Origin: an uncultured Marinifilum sp.
GTDB lineage: Bacteria > Bacteroidota > Bacteroidia > Bacteroidales > Marinifilaceae
Direction: 5' to 3'
Assembly: GCF_963677195.1 (NCBI RefSeq)
Contig: NZ_OY781918.1
Coordinates: forward strand, 2,282,923-2,346,922
DNA length: 64,000 bases
This document shows positions 53,093 through 62,227 of this stretch, one piece after another. The notes beneath the pieces are model-generated. The model was not told where the DNA came from, searched no databases, and was given only the letters and a program-made list of their open reading frames with translations. The position numbers and the translations under genes were made by a program. Within the stretch, counting starts at the first letter, position 1. Each line of letters begins with the position of its first letter.

Positions 53093-56000
53093 ATGAAAAA
53101 TATAAAAATTATAAGCTTATTAGCTGGACTATTAATCAGTGGATTAACACATGCGCAAATTGGAGAAGAAAAACTCTCTTTGAATGGTTATTGGAAGTTT
53201 CATACCATATATGGTGAAGGTTCAAATTACATGAATATTCAAGAGGCGGAAAATGATATCGTTATTGACAATCTAGATTCTAATGTATCAAAGCAAGGAA
53301 ATTGGAAATCTTTAAATACAGGAGCCAGAAATACAAGTTTTCATGGACAGGATTATTTACAACATTATTTTGCTTTAACAGATTTGGGTGGAGGAAATAA
53401 GCTTGATAGTTCTTATGTACGGTATTTTCCTGATTTTACACAATCTGGTTATTATGAAGTCTTTACAAAATACCCATTTTCATCTCATTTAACCGCAAAA
53501 TACAATATAAAACATGCAAAGGGAATATCGAGCAAGTTTGTGAGTCAGAGAGTTTTTTGTGGAGAGTGGAATAGTTTAGGAATTTATAAGTTCAATAGTG
53601 CTGATGAAAATTATGTGGAGTTATCTGCTATTGTTAGTGGTGCTGTTGCTGCCGATGCTGTAATGTTTAGGGAAATATCAAAAGAAAAATATTTACAGGC
53701 AATAGGAGAGCCTAAGCAGGTTTTTCTAAGTGATTTTGATGATTCCGATTGGTATGATTTAAAAGTACCAGGACATTGGGGAATGATTAATGATTTTTCG
53801 AATTATACTGGCATCGGATGGTATAGAAAAATGATAGATATTCCTACGACCTGGACAAAAAAGTCAAATGAAAGATATTACTTAAAATTTGGAGGTGTTT
53901 ATCATCTTGCAAAAATTTATGTGAACGGGAAATTTATTGGTAAAAACAGAGGTGGTTTTACACCTTTCGAATTTGATGTAACGGATGCTTTGAATTTCGA
54001 TGCTAAGAACATTATCGCAGTTCAAGCAGATAATAGTGCAATTGTTGGTGCAACCTGGAACTGGGGTGGAATAATAAGAGATGTTACATTAACCAAAAAT
54101 CATGACCTTAGAATTGACTATCAATATATTCATGCAGAACCAAATCTGGAAACAGGTTCAGCCGAATTAAAACTAAAGGTGCGAATTGAAAATAATTCTG
54201 ACGAAAAAAGAAGTATTGAAGTACATTCGAAAATCATCAAGGATAAGAAAGTTGGGGATTTAAAGGGGGTTATTGAAATTGATCCAAATACAATAAAAGA
54301 AATTCATTTAGAGACTGTCTTAAAATCAAAGAATGTAGAATTGTGGCACTTCGATAATCCTAAGTTGTATCAAGTGCAAACGACACTATCTGAAGGAAAA
54401 ACAGTCTTAAGTCAAAAGCAGGATTATTTCGGAATTCGAAAAGTTGAACTCACCAACTCTAAAATGCTACTCAATGGAGAACCTGTGCGTTTAGCAGGAT
54501 TTAACAGAGTGAGTGAGTCTCGTTTTTGGGGATCTTCTGAGCCATTAGAAGTATTGGAAGAGGATGTTGACCTTATGAAGGAAGCTGGTGCAAATTTTAT
54601 GAGAATTATGCACGGTACTCAGAATGAAAAACTCATTGATTTATGCGATAGAAAAGGCATTATGATTTTCGAAGAAATTAATGTGCGGGATTTGGATAAT
54701 GATGAATTTAGGGCAAACTATTATCCTGTATCAAAACTTGAAAAAGAGAAGGGGATTAAGTTAAATACTGAAGATGAAGAGATATTGATGTTGGACGAAG
54801 CTTATGTAATGCTTAAAGAAAAACATGGAATTAAAGTTTCTGGTAAAAACTATTTTTTGGCAAAATATTGGCTCAAGGGAATGATTGAACGTGATATTAA
54901 TCACCCGAGTATTATTGGTTGGAGTGTTGGTAACGAATTAAATAATCATTTCGAATATGTTAAAGCTGCCATTAATTACGTGAAAAAAGAATTGGACCCA
55001 TATAGGTTACTTACCTGCGTAAGTAATTCGGGTCAAAAAAAGGAATATACTCCAAAAACAGATCCCAATACTTTCGTTGATATAATTATGCATAATATGT
55101 ATCGCTGGCAAGGCGATCCCCAAGAAATATTAACAACTTTAAGAACCAAATGGCCTGATAAGCCTGTCTTTATTTCTGAATTTGGTTTCGACCCATTTCC
55201 ATCAACGGGATTGGATGCAGATAAGGAAATTTTTTCGGAGTGGACACAACACTTTAGGCATAAAAATGAATTTGTAGTTGGGACATCTATGTGGACTTTT
55301 AACGATTACAGAAGTGGCTATGCGGGAACAACCGCCGAAGAAAATCGTGTGTGGGGCGTTATTACAACATGGAGACAGAAAAGAAGATTATTCGATCGCA
55401 TTAAACGTGAACATGCACCAATTTTGGATATTGATATTACAAATATCGACTTTGTAAACAACACGGCCAATGTAAGCATTCCAATTAGAAGTGAAAGTGA
55501 TTACCCTAGTCATGTTATTCGCGATTACAAATTAGTTTATAAGTTTAGGAACAGCGATGGAGATATTATTTCAACCAACAGCCTTGATTTACCTACACTA
55601 AAACCTGGCGATCAGAATTGGGAGGGTTGTATTAGTTGGGATAGTTTACCTTCAGATATTTTAGATTTATCTGTTAGCCTGGTAACACCAACTAACTATT
55701 CCAGATTTGACAAAAGCATATCATTTCAAGTTGCAATAACTCCTGTAATTTCAGAAGTAGTTGCCGGAAAAAATTCCATAAGAATATTGTTTGCTAAGCT
55801 TCCTAATGCCACAGAATATTTCGTTAAGTATTCAAGTAGTGGAACAGAGCGTAAAGAGTCGTACAAAACCATTGGAAATCACATTGACATTGATAGCCTG
55901 ATGACAAATACAACTTATGATATTGAGTTATTTGCGATCAACGATAAGGGTATTAGTAAGCCGTCAACCAAAGTTAAAGCTACAACAAATGCCAATGAAT

Positions 56001-56260
56001 TACCTCCAGTTATTTGGGATTCGTTTATTGTGGATAACAAATTAGTAATTGGTTATTCAAGTGATTTTAATGATAACAACTACACCATCAAATATGGAAA
56101 CTCTATCGATAATCTAGATAAAGAATTTATTTCGAATGTTCGAGGTATGGTATCGATCGACCTTAATGGTGAGCGGAGAGTTTACTTTAAGATTAAGCGA
56201 AATACTGTTAAGGGAGAAAGTACTTGGTCGAATGTTGTATTGGTACATCAAGATAAGTAA
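53093..56260 (+). CDS. Large GH2 enzyme with inserted golvesin-like domain and FnIII-like tail
   Basis: This 1055-residue secreted protein (signal ending LTHAQ) is a GH2 with additional domains. The GH2 start LSLNGYWKFHTIYG (residues 30-43) is interrupted. Residues about 45-200 form an inserted beta domain (YVRYFPDFTQSGYYEVFTKY) that resembles golvesin C-terminal-like modules. GH2 resumes at DWYDLKVPGHWGMINDF. The TIM barrel has acid/base Glu in GWSVGNELNNH and nucleophile Glu in FISEFGFDP. Residues about 870-1055 are Ig and fibronectin type III-like. Substrate specificity is unknown; the inserted domain sits next to the sugar-binding domain and may contact polymer. Confidence 0.85.
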   Translation: MKNIKIISLLAGLLISGLTHAQIGEEKLSLNGYWKFHTIYGEGSNYMNIQEAENDIVIDNLDSNVSKQGNWKSLNTGARNTSFHGQDYLQHYFALTDLGGGNKLDSSYVRYFPDFTQSGYYEVFTKYPFSSHLTAKYNIKHAKGISSKFVSQRVFCGEWNSLGIYKFNSADENYVELSAIVSGAVAADAVMFREISKEKYLQAIGEPKQVFLSDFDDSDWYDLKVPGHWGMINDFSNYTGIGWYRKMIDIPTTWTKKSNERYYLKFGGVYHLAKIYVNGKFIGKNRGGFTPFEFDVTDALNFDAKNIIAVQADNSAIVGATWNWGGIIRDVTLTKNHDLRIDYQYIHAEPNLETGSAELKLKVRIENNSDEKRSIEVHSKIIKDKKVGDLKGVIEIDPNTIKEIHLETVLKSKNVELWHFDNPKLYQVQTTLSEGKTVLSQKQDYFGIRKVELTNSKMLLNGEPVRLAGFNRVSESRFWGSSEPLEVLEEDVDLMKEAGANFMRIMHGTQNEKLIDLCDRKGIMIFEEINVRDLDNDEFRANYYPVSKLEKEKGIKLNTEDEEILMLDEAYVMLKEKHGIKVSGKNYFLAKYWLKGMIERDINHPSIIGWSVGNELNNHFEYVKAAINYVKKELDPYRLLTCVSNSGQKKEYTPKTDPNTFVDIIMHNMYRWQGDPQEILTTLRTKWPDKPVFISEFGFDPFPSTGLDADKEIFSEWTQHFRHKNEFVVGTSMWTFNDYRSGYAGTTAEENRVWGVITTWRQKRRLFDRIKREHAPILDIDITNIDFVNNTANVSIPIRSESDYPSHVIRDYKLVYKFRNSDGDIISTNSLDLPTLKPGDQNWEGCISWDSLPSDILDLSVSLVTPTNYSRFDKSISFQVAITPVISEVVAGKNSIRILFAKLPNATEYFVKYSSSGTERKESYKTIGNHIDIDSLMTNTTYDIELFAINDKGISKPSTKVKATTNANELPPVIWDSFIVDNKLVIGYSSDFNDNNYTIKYGNSIDNLDKEFISNVRGMVSIDLNGERRVYFKIKRNTVKGESTWSNVVLVHQDK

Positions 56261-56290
56261 AATAAGGGAATTGTACTAAAGAAAAAAAGA

Positions 56291-57376
56291 ATGAGAAACA
56301 TAGTATTTATAATTACAGTAATTGGCTTGTTTTCATGTAAACAGAAAAAAACAGCAAGCGAATTCAATTTAAGTTTTGGACCCACAAATATCGAATCAAT
56401 TTTTGATGGAGGCGATTCATTAACCCATTGGGGAGGATCAATTGTAAAAGGTAATGATGGTCTGTATCATATGTTTTATTCTCGCTGGAAGAAAGACTTA
56501 GGTTGGGCATGGGTTACACATTCCGAAATTGCACATGCTGTTTCTGATTCTCCCTTTGGGCCATTTAAGCACAAAGACATAACATTACCTGTTAGAGGAG
56601 CAGAGTTTTGGGACGGTTTGTGTACGCATAATCCTACGATACATAAATTCAATGGAAAATATTACTTGTATTATATGGGGAATACAGGGGATGGAGTTAA
56701 TCCGTGTACTCCAGGAAAGCTCGTTTATAATTGGGATCAAAGAAACAATCAGCGCATTGGAGTAGCTGTAGCAGATGATCCAAATGGCCCTTGGAAACGT
56801 TCCGATGTTCCACTCATAGATGTTAGTGCTGATAGTACTTCTATGGATGCTTTATTGGTGAGTAATCCTTCTATTGCAAAACGTCCGGATGGTGGATTTT
56901 TAATGGTTTATAAGGCAGTGGGTAAAAAAAATAAACGAATTTCGGGAGGACCAGTTGTGCATTGTGTTGCTACTTCTGATAGTCCAACCGGACCATTTAA
57001 AAAATACGATTTTCCTGTGTTTACAGCCGAAGGACATGAATTTCCAGCAGAGGATCCTTTTATATGGTATCAGGATGGGAAATACCGTGCTATTGTTAAG
57101 GATATGCATGGTGCCTTTACCGATGCAGGTCAGGCATTGGTTTTATTTGATTCAGAGGATGGATTTGATTGGAAATTAGCATCGAATCCATTGGTTTCGA
57201 AGTTACAGATACGAATGGACGATGGAACCCTTTTAAAGTTGAAGCATTTGGAAAGACCTCAATTATATAGAGAAAATGGAGAGCCAGTAGCATTAGTTTG
57301 TGCTGCAGATACAATTGATTCAAATGGAGTATTGCACGCATGGAATGTGCAAATTCCAATTGTGAATAAGAAATAA
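56291..57376 (+). CDS. Lipoprotein GH43-like five-bladed propeller
   Basis: This 361-residue lipoprotein (LFSC, Cys 16) has repeated propeller motifs: YHMFYSRWKKD, YYLYYMGNTGD, FLMVYKAVGK and AEDPFIWYQDGKYRAIVKD. It is a paralogue of the product at 38532-39569, sharing SEIAHAV-DSP-GP and DPNGPWKR. The family is not assigned. Candidate acidic residues are those of HNPTIHKF and AEDPF. It lies within the symporter operon, and its stop codon overlaps the next start (TAATG), so the two are translationally coupled. Confidence 0.65.
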   Translation: MRNIVFIITVIGLFSCKQKKTASEFNLSFGPTNIESIFDGGDSLTHWGGSIVKGNDGLYHMFYSRWKKDLGWAWVTHSEIAHAVSDSPFGPFKHKDITLPVRGAEFWDGLCTHNPTIHKFNGKYYLYYMGNTGDGVNPCTPGKLVYNWDQRNNQRIGVAVADDPNGPWKRSDVPLIDVSADSTSMDALLVSNPSIAKRPDGGFLMVYKAVGKKNKRISGGPVVHCVATSDSPTGPFKKYDFPVFTAEGHEFPAEDPFIWYQDGKYRAIVKDMHGAFTDAGQALVLFDSEDGFDWKLASNPLVSKLQIRMDDGTLLKLKHLERPQLYRENGEPVALVCAADTIDSNGVLHAWNVQIPIVNKK

Positions 57377-58644
57377 TGAATTCAGATATTATGAAAGAAA
57401 AAATTCATAAAAGTATCCTAATTATAATAGGCTTAATTGCATTGATTTCTTCTGCAACAGCTCAATTACCTTCCGAGATTGATACAAGCGGTACATGGTA
57501 CTTATCTTGGAGTGATGAATTTGATTACAAGGATAGTCAACTGAATGTAAATTGGGAATCGCAAAATGGCCCAAGTGGCCATATACTTTGCAGCCGATGG
57601 AGAGAAAATGTCCTTGTAGCCGATGGAATTTTACAACTCGTTAATAAAAAAGAAAATCGAGGTGGCCAGGAATGGACTTCAGGAAGTATTTGGACAAAAA
57701 AATGGTTTAAATATGGGTATTTTGAGTGCCGTTATAAATATGCAGCTGCAGGAGCAACCAACAACTCCTTTTGGTTAATGAATCGTGGTGACAAACCAAG
57801 CGAAGGTGATCGTTTTGAGATTGATATTAATGAAGGTCATTTTCCGAATGAAGTAAATACGAACATTCACAATCATGGTGATGTGCATACTTCTTCAGCA
57901 AAATCTCATGCTTTTGGAATCACTCCAGATGTAAATATTCCATTGGAAATTCCAATTACGACTAAAAAGCTTCGTTTTTCATCCCACAACCTCGAACACT
58001 TTCATATTCGTGAATTCCGTATTTATAATGATAATGAAAGAAATTTTCCTGAAGTAATGTCTGAAAGCGCTGATTCAGATGTTGATGGATTGATTAATCA
58101 CGTTAAAGCAGAAGGAACAAAAATTACGGTTAGTGGTACTTTACGCGATGAGTTTGATAAATCGAGAATGGTGGATGGTATGGTGTTGTCAACCAGTTGG
58201 ATTAGCCAAAAAGAAGGTGAAAAGTGGATTGAATTTGAGTTTGCAGAAGACAAAACCATCGGTTGCATTCAATTTATAAACGGATGGAAAGATGGTGATA
58301 CCTGGAAGGCACTTATAAACGATTATAAAATTGAATATTGGGACGGTGGTAAATGGGTTGAGATGCTAAGCCTTGATTTGGCTTCGGACAATACATTTGC
58401 TGATGTGTATCATACACTTGGTTTAAAATGGGACGAGAAAGAAATAGTATTCTATTTGGATGGAGAGGAATTACGAAGAGAAAAAAATGAGTTTTGTTTC
58501 AGTGCTGTACCCATTTGGTTAAGTCTTGCCATTATTGAATGGTCAGGCCCTGTAACCGATGATATTGATGGAACAAGTATGAAAGTTGACTATGTTCGTT
58601 ATTATCAGAAAAAAGAGGAATCTAAAATAAAAACAAAAAAATAA
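57376..58644 (+). CDS. GH16-like enzyme with an inserted discoidin-like domain
   Basis: This 422-residue secreted protein has a signal peptide ending SATAQ (residue 30). An in-frame ATG at 57391 is an alternative start. GH16 motifs are WSDEFDYKDSQLN (45-57), the catalytic E148-I-D150-I-N-E153 in DRFEIDINEG, and YHTLGLKWDEKEIVFYLDGE (345-364). In normal GH16 enzymes the last block comes soon after the catalytic sheet. Here residues about 188-344 are an inserted beta domain with KWIEFEFAEDKTIGCIQFIN and IEYWDGGKWVEM, which resembles an F5/8C (discoidin) carbohydrate-binding module. It starts on the stop codon of the previous gene. Probably an endo-galactanase with a built-in binding module. Confidence 0.82.
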   Translation: MNSDIMKEKIHKSILIIIGLIALISSATAQLPSEIDTSGTWYLSWSDEFDYKDSQLNVNWESQNGPSGHILCSRWRENVLVADGILQLVNKKENRGGQEWTSGSIWTKKWFKYGYFECRYKYAAAGATNNSFWLMNRGDKPSEGDRFEIDINEGHFPNEVNTNIHNHGDVHTSSAKSHAFGITPDVNIPLEIPITTKKLRFSSHNLEHFHIREFRIYNDNERNFPEVMSESADSDVDGLINHVKAEGTKITVSGTLRDEFDKSRMVDGMVLSTSWISQKEGEKWIEFEFAEDKTIGCIQFINGWKDGDTWKALINDYKIEYWDGGKWVEMLSLDLASDNTFADVYHTLGLKWDEKEIVFYLDGEELRREKNEFCFSAVPIWLSLAIIEWSGPVTDDIDGTSMKVDYVRYYQKKEESKIKTKK

Positions 58645-58648
58645 AAGT

Positions 58649-59926
58649 ATGAAACTTGTTAGAAAACTATATAAATTGGGATTCATTTTTCTTATTGCAT
58701 TTATACCATTTTCTTGTGTGAAGAAAGAGAAGAGTCAATCAACAGAAACTAACGGCGTATTTCCTTTTAAAATGCCAACGGAGAAGCCCAATATTCCTAT
58801 GAGTACGGCCACTGAACGTATGTTTGATTATCCAAGCCCTAGAGTTCAGGATAATGAGCTATTTTCTCAATTTAAGTACACTAGACTTAAAGGGTTTGAT
58901 TATAATAATGGAGATGGAACCGTTTCTCGTCGTGATCCTTCGCGACCAATTTTAGTTGATGGGAAATATTACGTTTGGTATACTAAAAGACATACTAAAG
59001 TGCCTCCAATTGGATGGGATCGTGCAGAGGAAGCTACCGACGAAATTCCATCTACCGATTGGGATTTATGTGACATTTGGTACGCGACAAGTGAAGATGG
59101 ATTTACTTGGGAAGAGAAAGGTGCAGCAGTTTCAAGACCAGAAAAACCAAAGTCTGGATGGCGTTCGGTTGCGACTCCGGATATTTTGGTATGGAAAGGA
59201 AAGTATTACTTGTACTATCAAGCATTCGATGAACCTAGTGGCTTAAGAGGAGATTTATGTCCGGTATCAGTATCTTATGCCGATTCTCCTGATGGTCCTT
59301 GGACACATGGTGGTGATGCTGTTATTCCTTTTGGAAAAGAAAATGAATGGGATCGACAGGCCACACACGATCCACAACCGATAGTGCATAATGGAAAAAT
59401 TTATTTGTACTATAAGGCAGCTTACAATAAATGGCCTGATAACAGGAGCAATTACGCCGTTGGACATGGTTTAGCTATTGCCGATAATCCTCTTGGTCCA
59501 TTTAAAAAACATCCTTTGAATCCGGTCATGCAATCTGGTCACGAAACTACATATTGGCCATTTAAGGGGGGAGTTGCGACTTTAGCAATTAAGGATGGAA
59601 ATGAGAGAGAAACAATTCAATTTGCCGAGGATGGTGTTAATTTTAAAATTGCATCGGCTGTTTCGTTGGCACCTATTGCAGCAGCTCCTTACGCTTCAGA
59701 TGCTTTCACAGATACCAAAGATGGAAGAGGTTTTACCTGGGGATTATCTCATTTTACAAATGCTGGAGCTCATAAAAAAGGATATTCTATTATTGCTCGT
59801 TTCGATTGCGATTTAAGTCTTGACTATCATGAGCCAAAACTGAAAAAAACAGGAGTATGGCACAAACCAGAAGTGTATTTTCAGCAAGGTTTAGGAAGTA
59901 TCGGGAAAAATCCTGAAGGAAGATAA
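58649..59926 (+). CDS. GH117-like 1,3-alpha-anhydrogalactosidase, lipoprotein
   Basis: This 425-residue lipoprotein (PFSC, Cys 23) carries the GH117 pattern: RRDPSRPILVDGKYYVWYTK (D96), LCDIWYATSEDGFTWEEKG, VATPDILVWKGKYYLYYQ, HDPQPIVHNGKIYLYYKA (D241) and MQSGHETTYWPFKGGVA (H298). The positions match the two Asp and the unusual His acid known from GH117 (D97, D252, H302 in the Zobellia enzyme). GH117 removes 3,6-anhydro-L-galactose from neoagaro-oligosaccharides, which is the best evidence that the locus targets agar- or porphyran-type galactan. Some clades act on other units, so the specificity is probable, not certain. It ends the operon. Confidence 0.83.
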   Translation: MKLVRKLYKLGFIFLIAFIPFSCVKKEKSQSTETNGVFPFKMPTEKPNIPMSTATERMFDYPSPRVQDNELFSQFKYTRLKGFDYNNGDGTVSRRDPSRPILVDGKYYVWYTKRHTKVPPIGWDRAEEATDEIPSTDWDLCDIWYATSEDGFTWEEKGAAVSRPEKPKSGWRSVATPDILVWKGKYYLYYQAFDEPSGLRGDLCPVSVSYADSPDGPWTHGGDAVIPFGKENEWDRQATHDPQPIVHNGKIYLYYKAAYNKWPDNRSNYAVGHGLAIADNPLGPFKKHPLNPVMQSGHETTYWPFKGGVATLAIKDGNERETIQFAEDGVNFKIASAVSLAPIAAAPYASDAFTDTKDGRGFTWGLSHFTNAGAHKKGYSIIARFDCDLSLDYHEPKLKKTGVWHKPEVYFQQGLGSIGKNPEGR

Positions 59927-59954
59927 CAGGAGAAAGATCACTATAAGTATTTAG

Positions 59955-59990
59955 AACAGTCTATAAATTGAGTTTGCAGACTGTTTTTTA
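59955..59990 (+). terminator. Terminator of the symporter-GH117 operon
   Basis: AACAGTCT (59955-59962) pairs with AGACTGTT (59978-59985) and is followed by T-rich sequence, 29 bases after the GH117-like gene. The 15-base loop makes it weaker than the others in the window. Confidence 0.6.
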
Positions 59991-60031
59991 TTATGTATTT
60001 AGTGAGTAAATCTTAAAAATTTTCTGAGCAT

Positions 60032-60418
60032 CTATTTTTCTTTTTCAACAAATTCACCTTTCTCATAGGCAGCAGTAATTCCCCATTCGGTGATTATTTC
60101 TAGTACCGGAATAAGAGTTTTACCAAATTTTGTTAACGAATACACAACTTTTAAAGGAGGTTTTTTAGTGTATACTTTTCTACTAAGTAGTCCATCAGCC
60201 TCCAATTGTTTTAATTGTAAGCTCAAAGTACGTTCGGTAATAGTAGGAATCTCTTTTCTCAATTCATTATAACGTTTTTCTTCGTTAATAAGATGAACTA
60301 ATATTACACTTTTCCATTTTCCACCTATCAATTCCATTGCTGCGCTTGTTGGGCAAGGAAATAGTTTATCGTGAATTTTAATCATCGGTTTTTTTTCATA
60401 CAGCTCTTCTCGATTCAT
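60032..60418 (-). CDS. HxlR-family transcriptional regulator
   Basis: This 128-residue winged-helix protein starts at ATG 60418 (MNREELYEKKP); the open frame extends to 60469 but that start is less likely. It contains CPTSAAMELIGGKWKSVILV, KRYNELRKEIPTITERTLSL and the wing region KVVYSLTKFGKTLIPVLEII, all typical of HxlR. C22, just before the DNA-binding part, occupies the place of the redox Cys in HypR/QorR-type members, so thiol stress or quinones may be the signal. It is divergent from the operon at 60728, with candidate ACTAT/ATAGT operators between them. Confidence 0.9.
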   Translation of the reverse strand: MNREELYEKKPMIKIHDKLFPCPTSAAMELIGGKWKSVILVHLINEEKRYNELRKEIPTITERTLSLQLKQLEADGLLSRKVYTKKPPLKVVYSLTKFGKTLIPVLEIITEWGITAAYEKGEFVEKEK

Positions 60419-60482
60419 TGATTTGTTTTTTATTACAGTATTCTTAATTGTTACAAAGGTAATAAGCACTAATTAGTTGTGC

Positions 60483-60501
60483 AACTATACTTTTTATAGT
60501 T
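60483..60501. promoter_or_regulatory. HxlR-type operator candidate AACTATA-N5-TATAGTT
   Basis: Seven-base perfect arms with a 5-base spacer, located 65 bases upstream of the HxlR gene start. ACTATA-type dyads are the usual HxlR-family binding pattern, so this is probably the autoregulatory site. Confidence 0.6.
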
Positions 60502-60619
60502 TATTCTTGTGTTTTTATTGCATTCATTATGAGTATGTTGTATTTGTGTTAGTTTAAGAATATGATACTATCATTTTCGACCGTTATTGTACGGATTTAA
60601 AACTATATATATTTTTGTC

Positions 60620-60636
60620 ACTATAAAAATGATAGT
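60620..60636. promoter_or_regulatory. Second HxlR-type half-site pair ACTAT-N7-ATAGT
   Basis: Located about 92 bases before the operon start at 60728; another ACTATC lies upstream near 60567. The same half-sites as at 60483 suggest that one HxlR protein controls both directions. Confidence 0.5.
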
Positions 60637-60727
60637 CTAATAAGTGTTCAAAGCATCATGTTAAATGGACTATATTGCATAGGCATATCAACTTTTAATT
60701 TTGAATTAAGAAAAACATAGAATAAAA

Positions 60728-62221
60728 ATGAAGAAAATAATATTACTAATGATTTGTGCATTTAGCTTAATTGCTAATGCACAATCAACAAAGAGCAATA
60801 AAATGTTTAATCTACTTGCTAAATTTACTGTTAAGCCGCAATCTGTTCCTGAGTTTATGGAAGCCTGTGTTCACAGCTTGAAAGAATCGAGAAAAGAAGC
60901 AGGAAACATCGAGATGAAACTATTTGCCGATAAGAAAAAAAGCAATGTTTTTTATGTGTATTCTCGTTGGGATAATGCAGTTGCTTATGAATTTCATAAA
61001 ACACTTCCTCACTCTAAAAACATAGCAAATGTTGCCAAAGCTACTTTGGTAAAAGTTCCTGAAATTATGCCTTTGGGTGCTACATTACCTGCCACAGTTC
61101 GTGGTGCAAAGCAAGTAAATTCAGAAGATCAGGTAGAAACATTGTTTTTTATATTCAAAATAAAAGAAGGATACCGCGATCGCATTATTAAACGTTTTGA
61201 AACTCATGTAGAACATTCGCGCACCGAAGAAGGAAACTTGCTTTTTGAATTTTATACCATCGAAGGAGATGAGAATACTTTCTTGGTGTATGAAAAGTGG
61301 AGAAATCCTGATGCAGTTTGGAAGACACACATGAATCAACCATACTCTAAACTTACAGGATCATTAATTAATGAAGCTTTAGTTGGTGAAATGGAGCAAT
61401 ACTTAAATTTTGTAACAGAGCTTGAACCAAACTCTTTAAAGCCTTTGAGTAAAAATTGGGAATTAGAAGGTTTTGAAATGCCAGAATCGGTAGTTGCCGA
61501 TCCAAATAGCGATTGGATTTACGTTTCGAACATTGTTAATAGAACAACACCTGGGTACATTAGTCGTATTTCGAAAAATGGAAAGCTTGATAATTACAAG
61601 TGGCTTGAAGGATTAAATCAACCTTGCGGATTAGAAATTTTCGACAACAAACTGTATGTAGGCGATCAGGATAAAGTTCATATTATTGATATTGAGAAAG
61701 CCAAAATTATCAAAAGCTTATTAATTGAAGGAGCTATGGCATTAAACGATGTAGCTATCAGTCCAAGCGGGGAGGTATTTATTTCAGATGTACTAGGTTC
61801 TAAAATTTACACAATTGAAAATGACCAACTTGTTTTGTGGCTCGAAAATGCTCCATTTAAACACCCCAATGGATTATATGTTGATGCAGATGAACTAATC
61901 GTTGCTGATTTAGGAGCAAAATTAAATCCTGATGCTTCACCTCAAATTCCAGGTTCTGTTTATAAAGTTAATATCGCAACAAAAAATATTGAATTAATGG
62001 CTTCAGGCTTTCAAATTGGCGGATTGGATGGTGTTACTAAAGTTGGCGAAAACTACATTGTAACCAATAATTCGGGAGGTGAACTTTTGGTTATCAATAA
62101 CAAAGAGCGAATTTTATTGGGCACATTACCACGTGGAATTGCCGATTTAGATTCTGAAGATCAAACTATTTATGTTCCAAACTTTGGAGGAACGGTAACT
62201 GCATTTAAACTTATCAAATAA
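60728..62221 (+). CDS. Secreted fusion of two ABM domains and an SMP-30-like propeller
   Basis: This 497-residue protein has a signal peptide (ending IANAQ). Residues about 25-110 and 135-225 are two antibiotic-biosynthesis-monooxygenase (ABM) type ferredoxin-like domains: FTVKPQSVPEFMEACVHSLK with EIKLFADKK-like strands, then FKIKEGYRDRIIKRFETHVE with EFYTIEGDENTFLVYEKW. Residues about 235-497 form a beta-propeller resembling SMP-30/NHL lactonases (SVVADPNSDWIYVSNIV, APFKHPNGLYVDADELIVAD). ABM domains usually handle quinones or aromatic compounds without a cofactor. A periplasmic ABM-ABM-propeller chain is unusual. It is the first gene of the HxlR-linked operon. Confidence 0.72.
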   Translation: MKKIILLMICAFSLIANAQSTKSNKMFNLLAKFTVKPQSVPEFMEACVHSLKESRKEAGNIEMKLFADKKKSNVFYVYSRWDNAVAYEFHKTLPHSKNIANVAKATLVKVPEIMPLGATLPATVRGAKQVNSEDQVETLFFIFKIKEGYRDRIIKRFETHVEHSRTEEGNLLFEFYTIEGDENTFLVYEKWRNPDAVWKTHMNQPYSKLTGSLINEALVGEMEQYLNFVTELEPNSLKPLSKNWELEGFEMPESVVADPNSDWIYVSNIVNRTTPGYISRISKNGKLDNYKWLEGLNQPCGLEIFDNKLYVGDQDKVHIIDIEKAKIIKSLLIEGAMALNDVAISPSGEVFISDVLGSKIYTIENDQLVLWLENAPFKHPNGLYVDADELIVADLGAKLNPDASPQIPGSVYKVNIATKNIELMASGFQIGGLDGVTKVGENYIVTNNSGGELLVINNKERILLGTLPRGIADLDSEDQTIYVPNFGGTVTAFKLIK

Positions 62222-62227
62222 GATATC

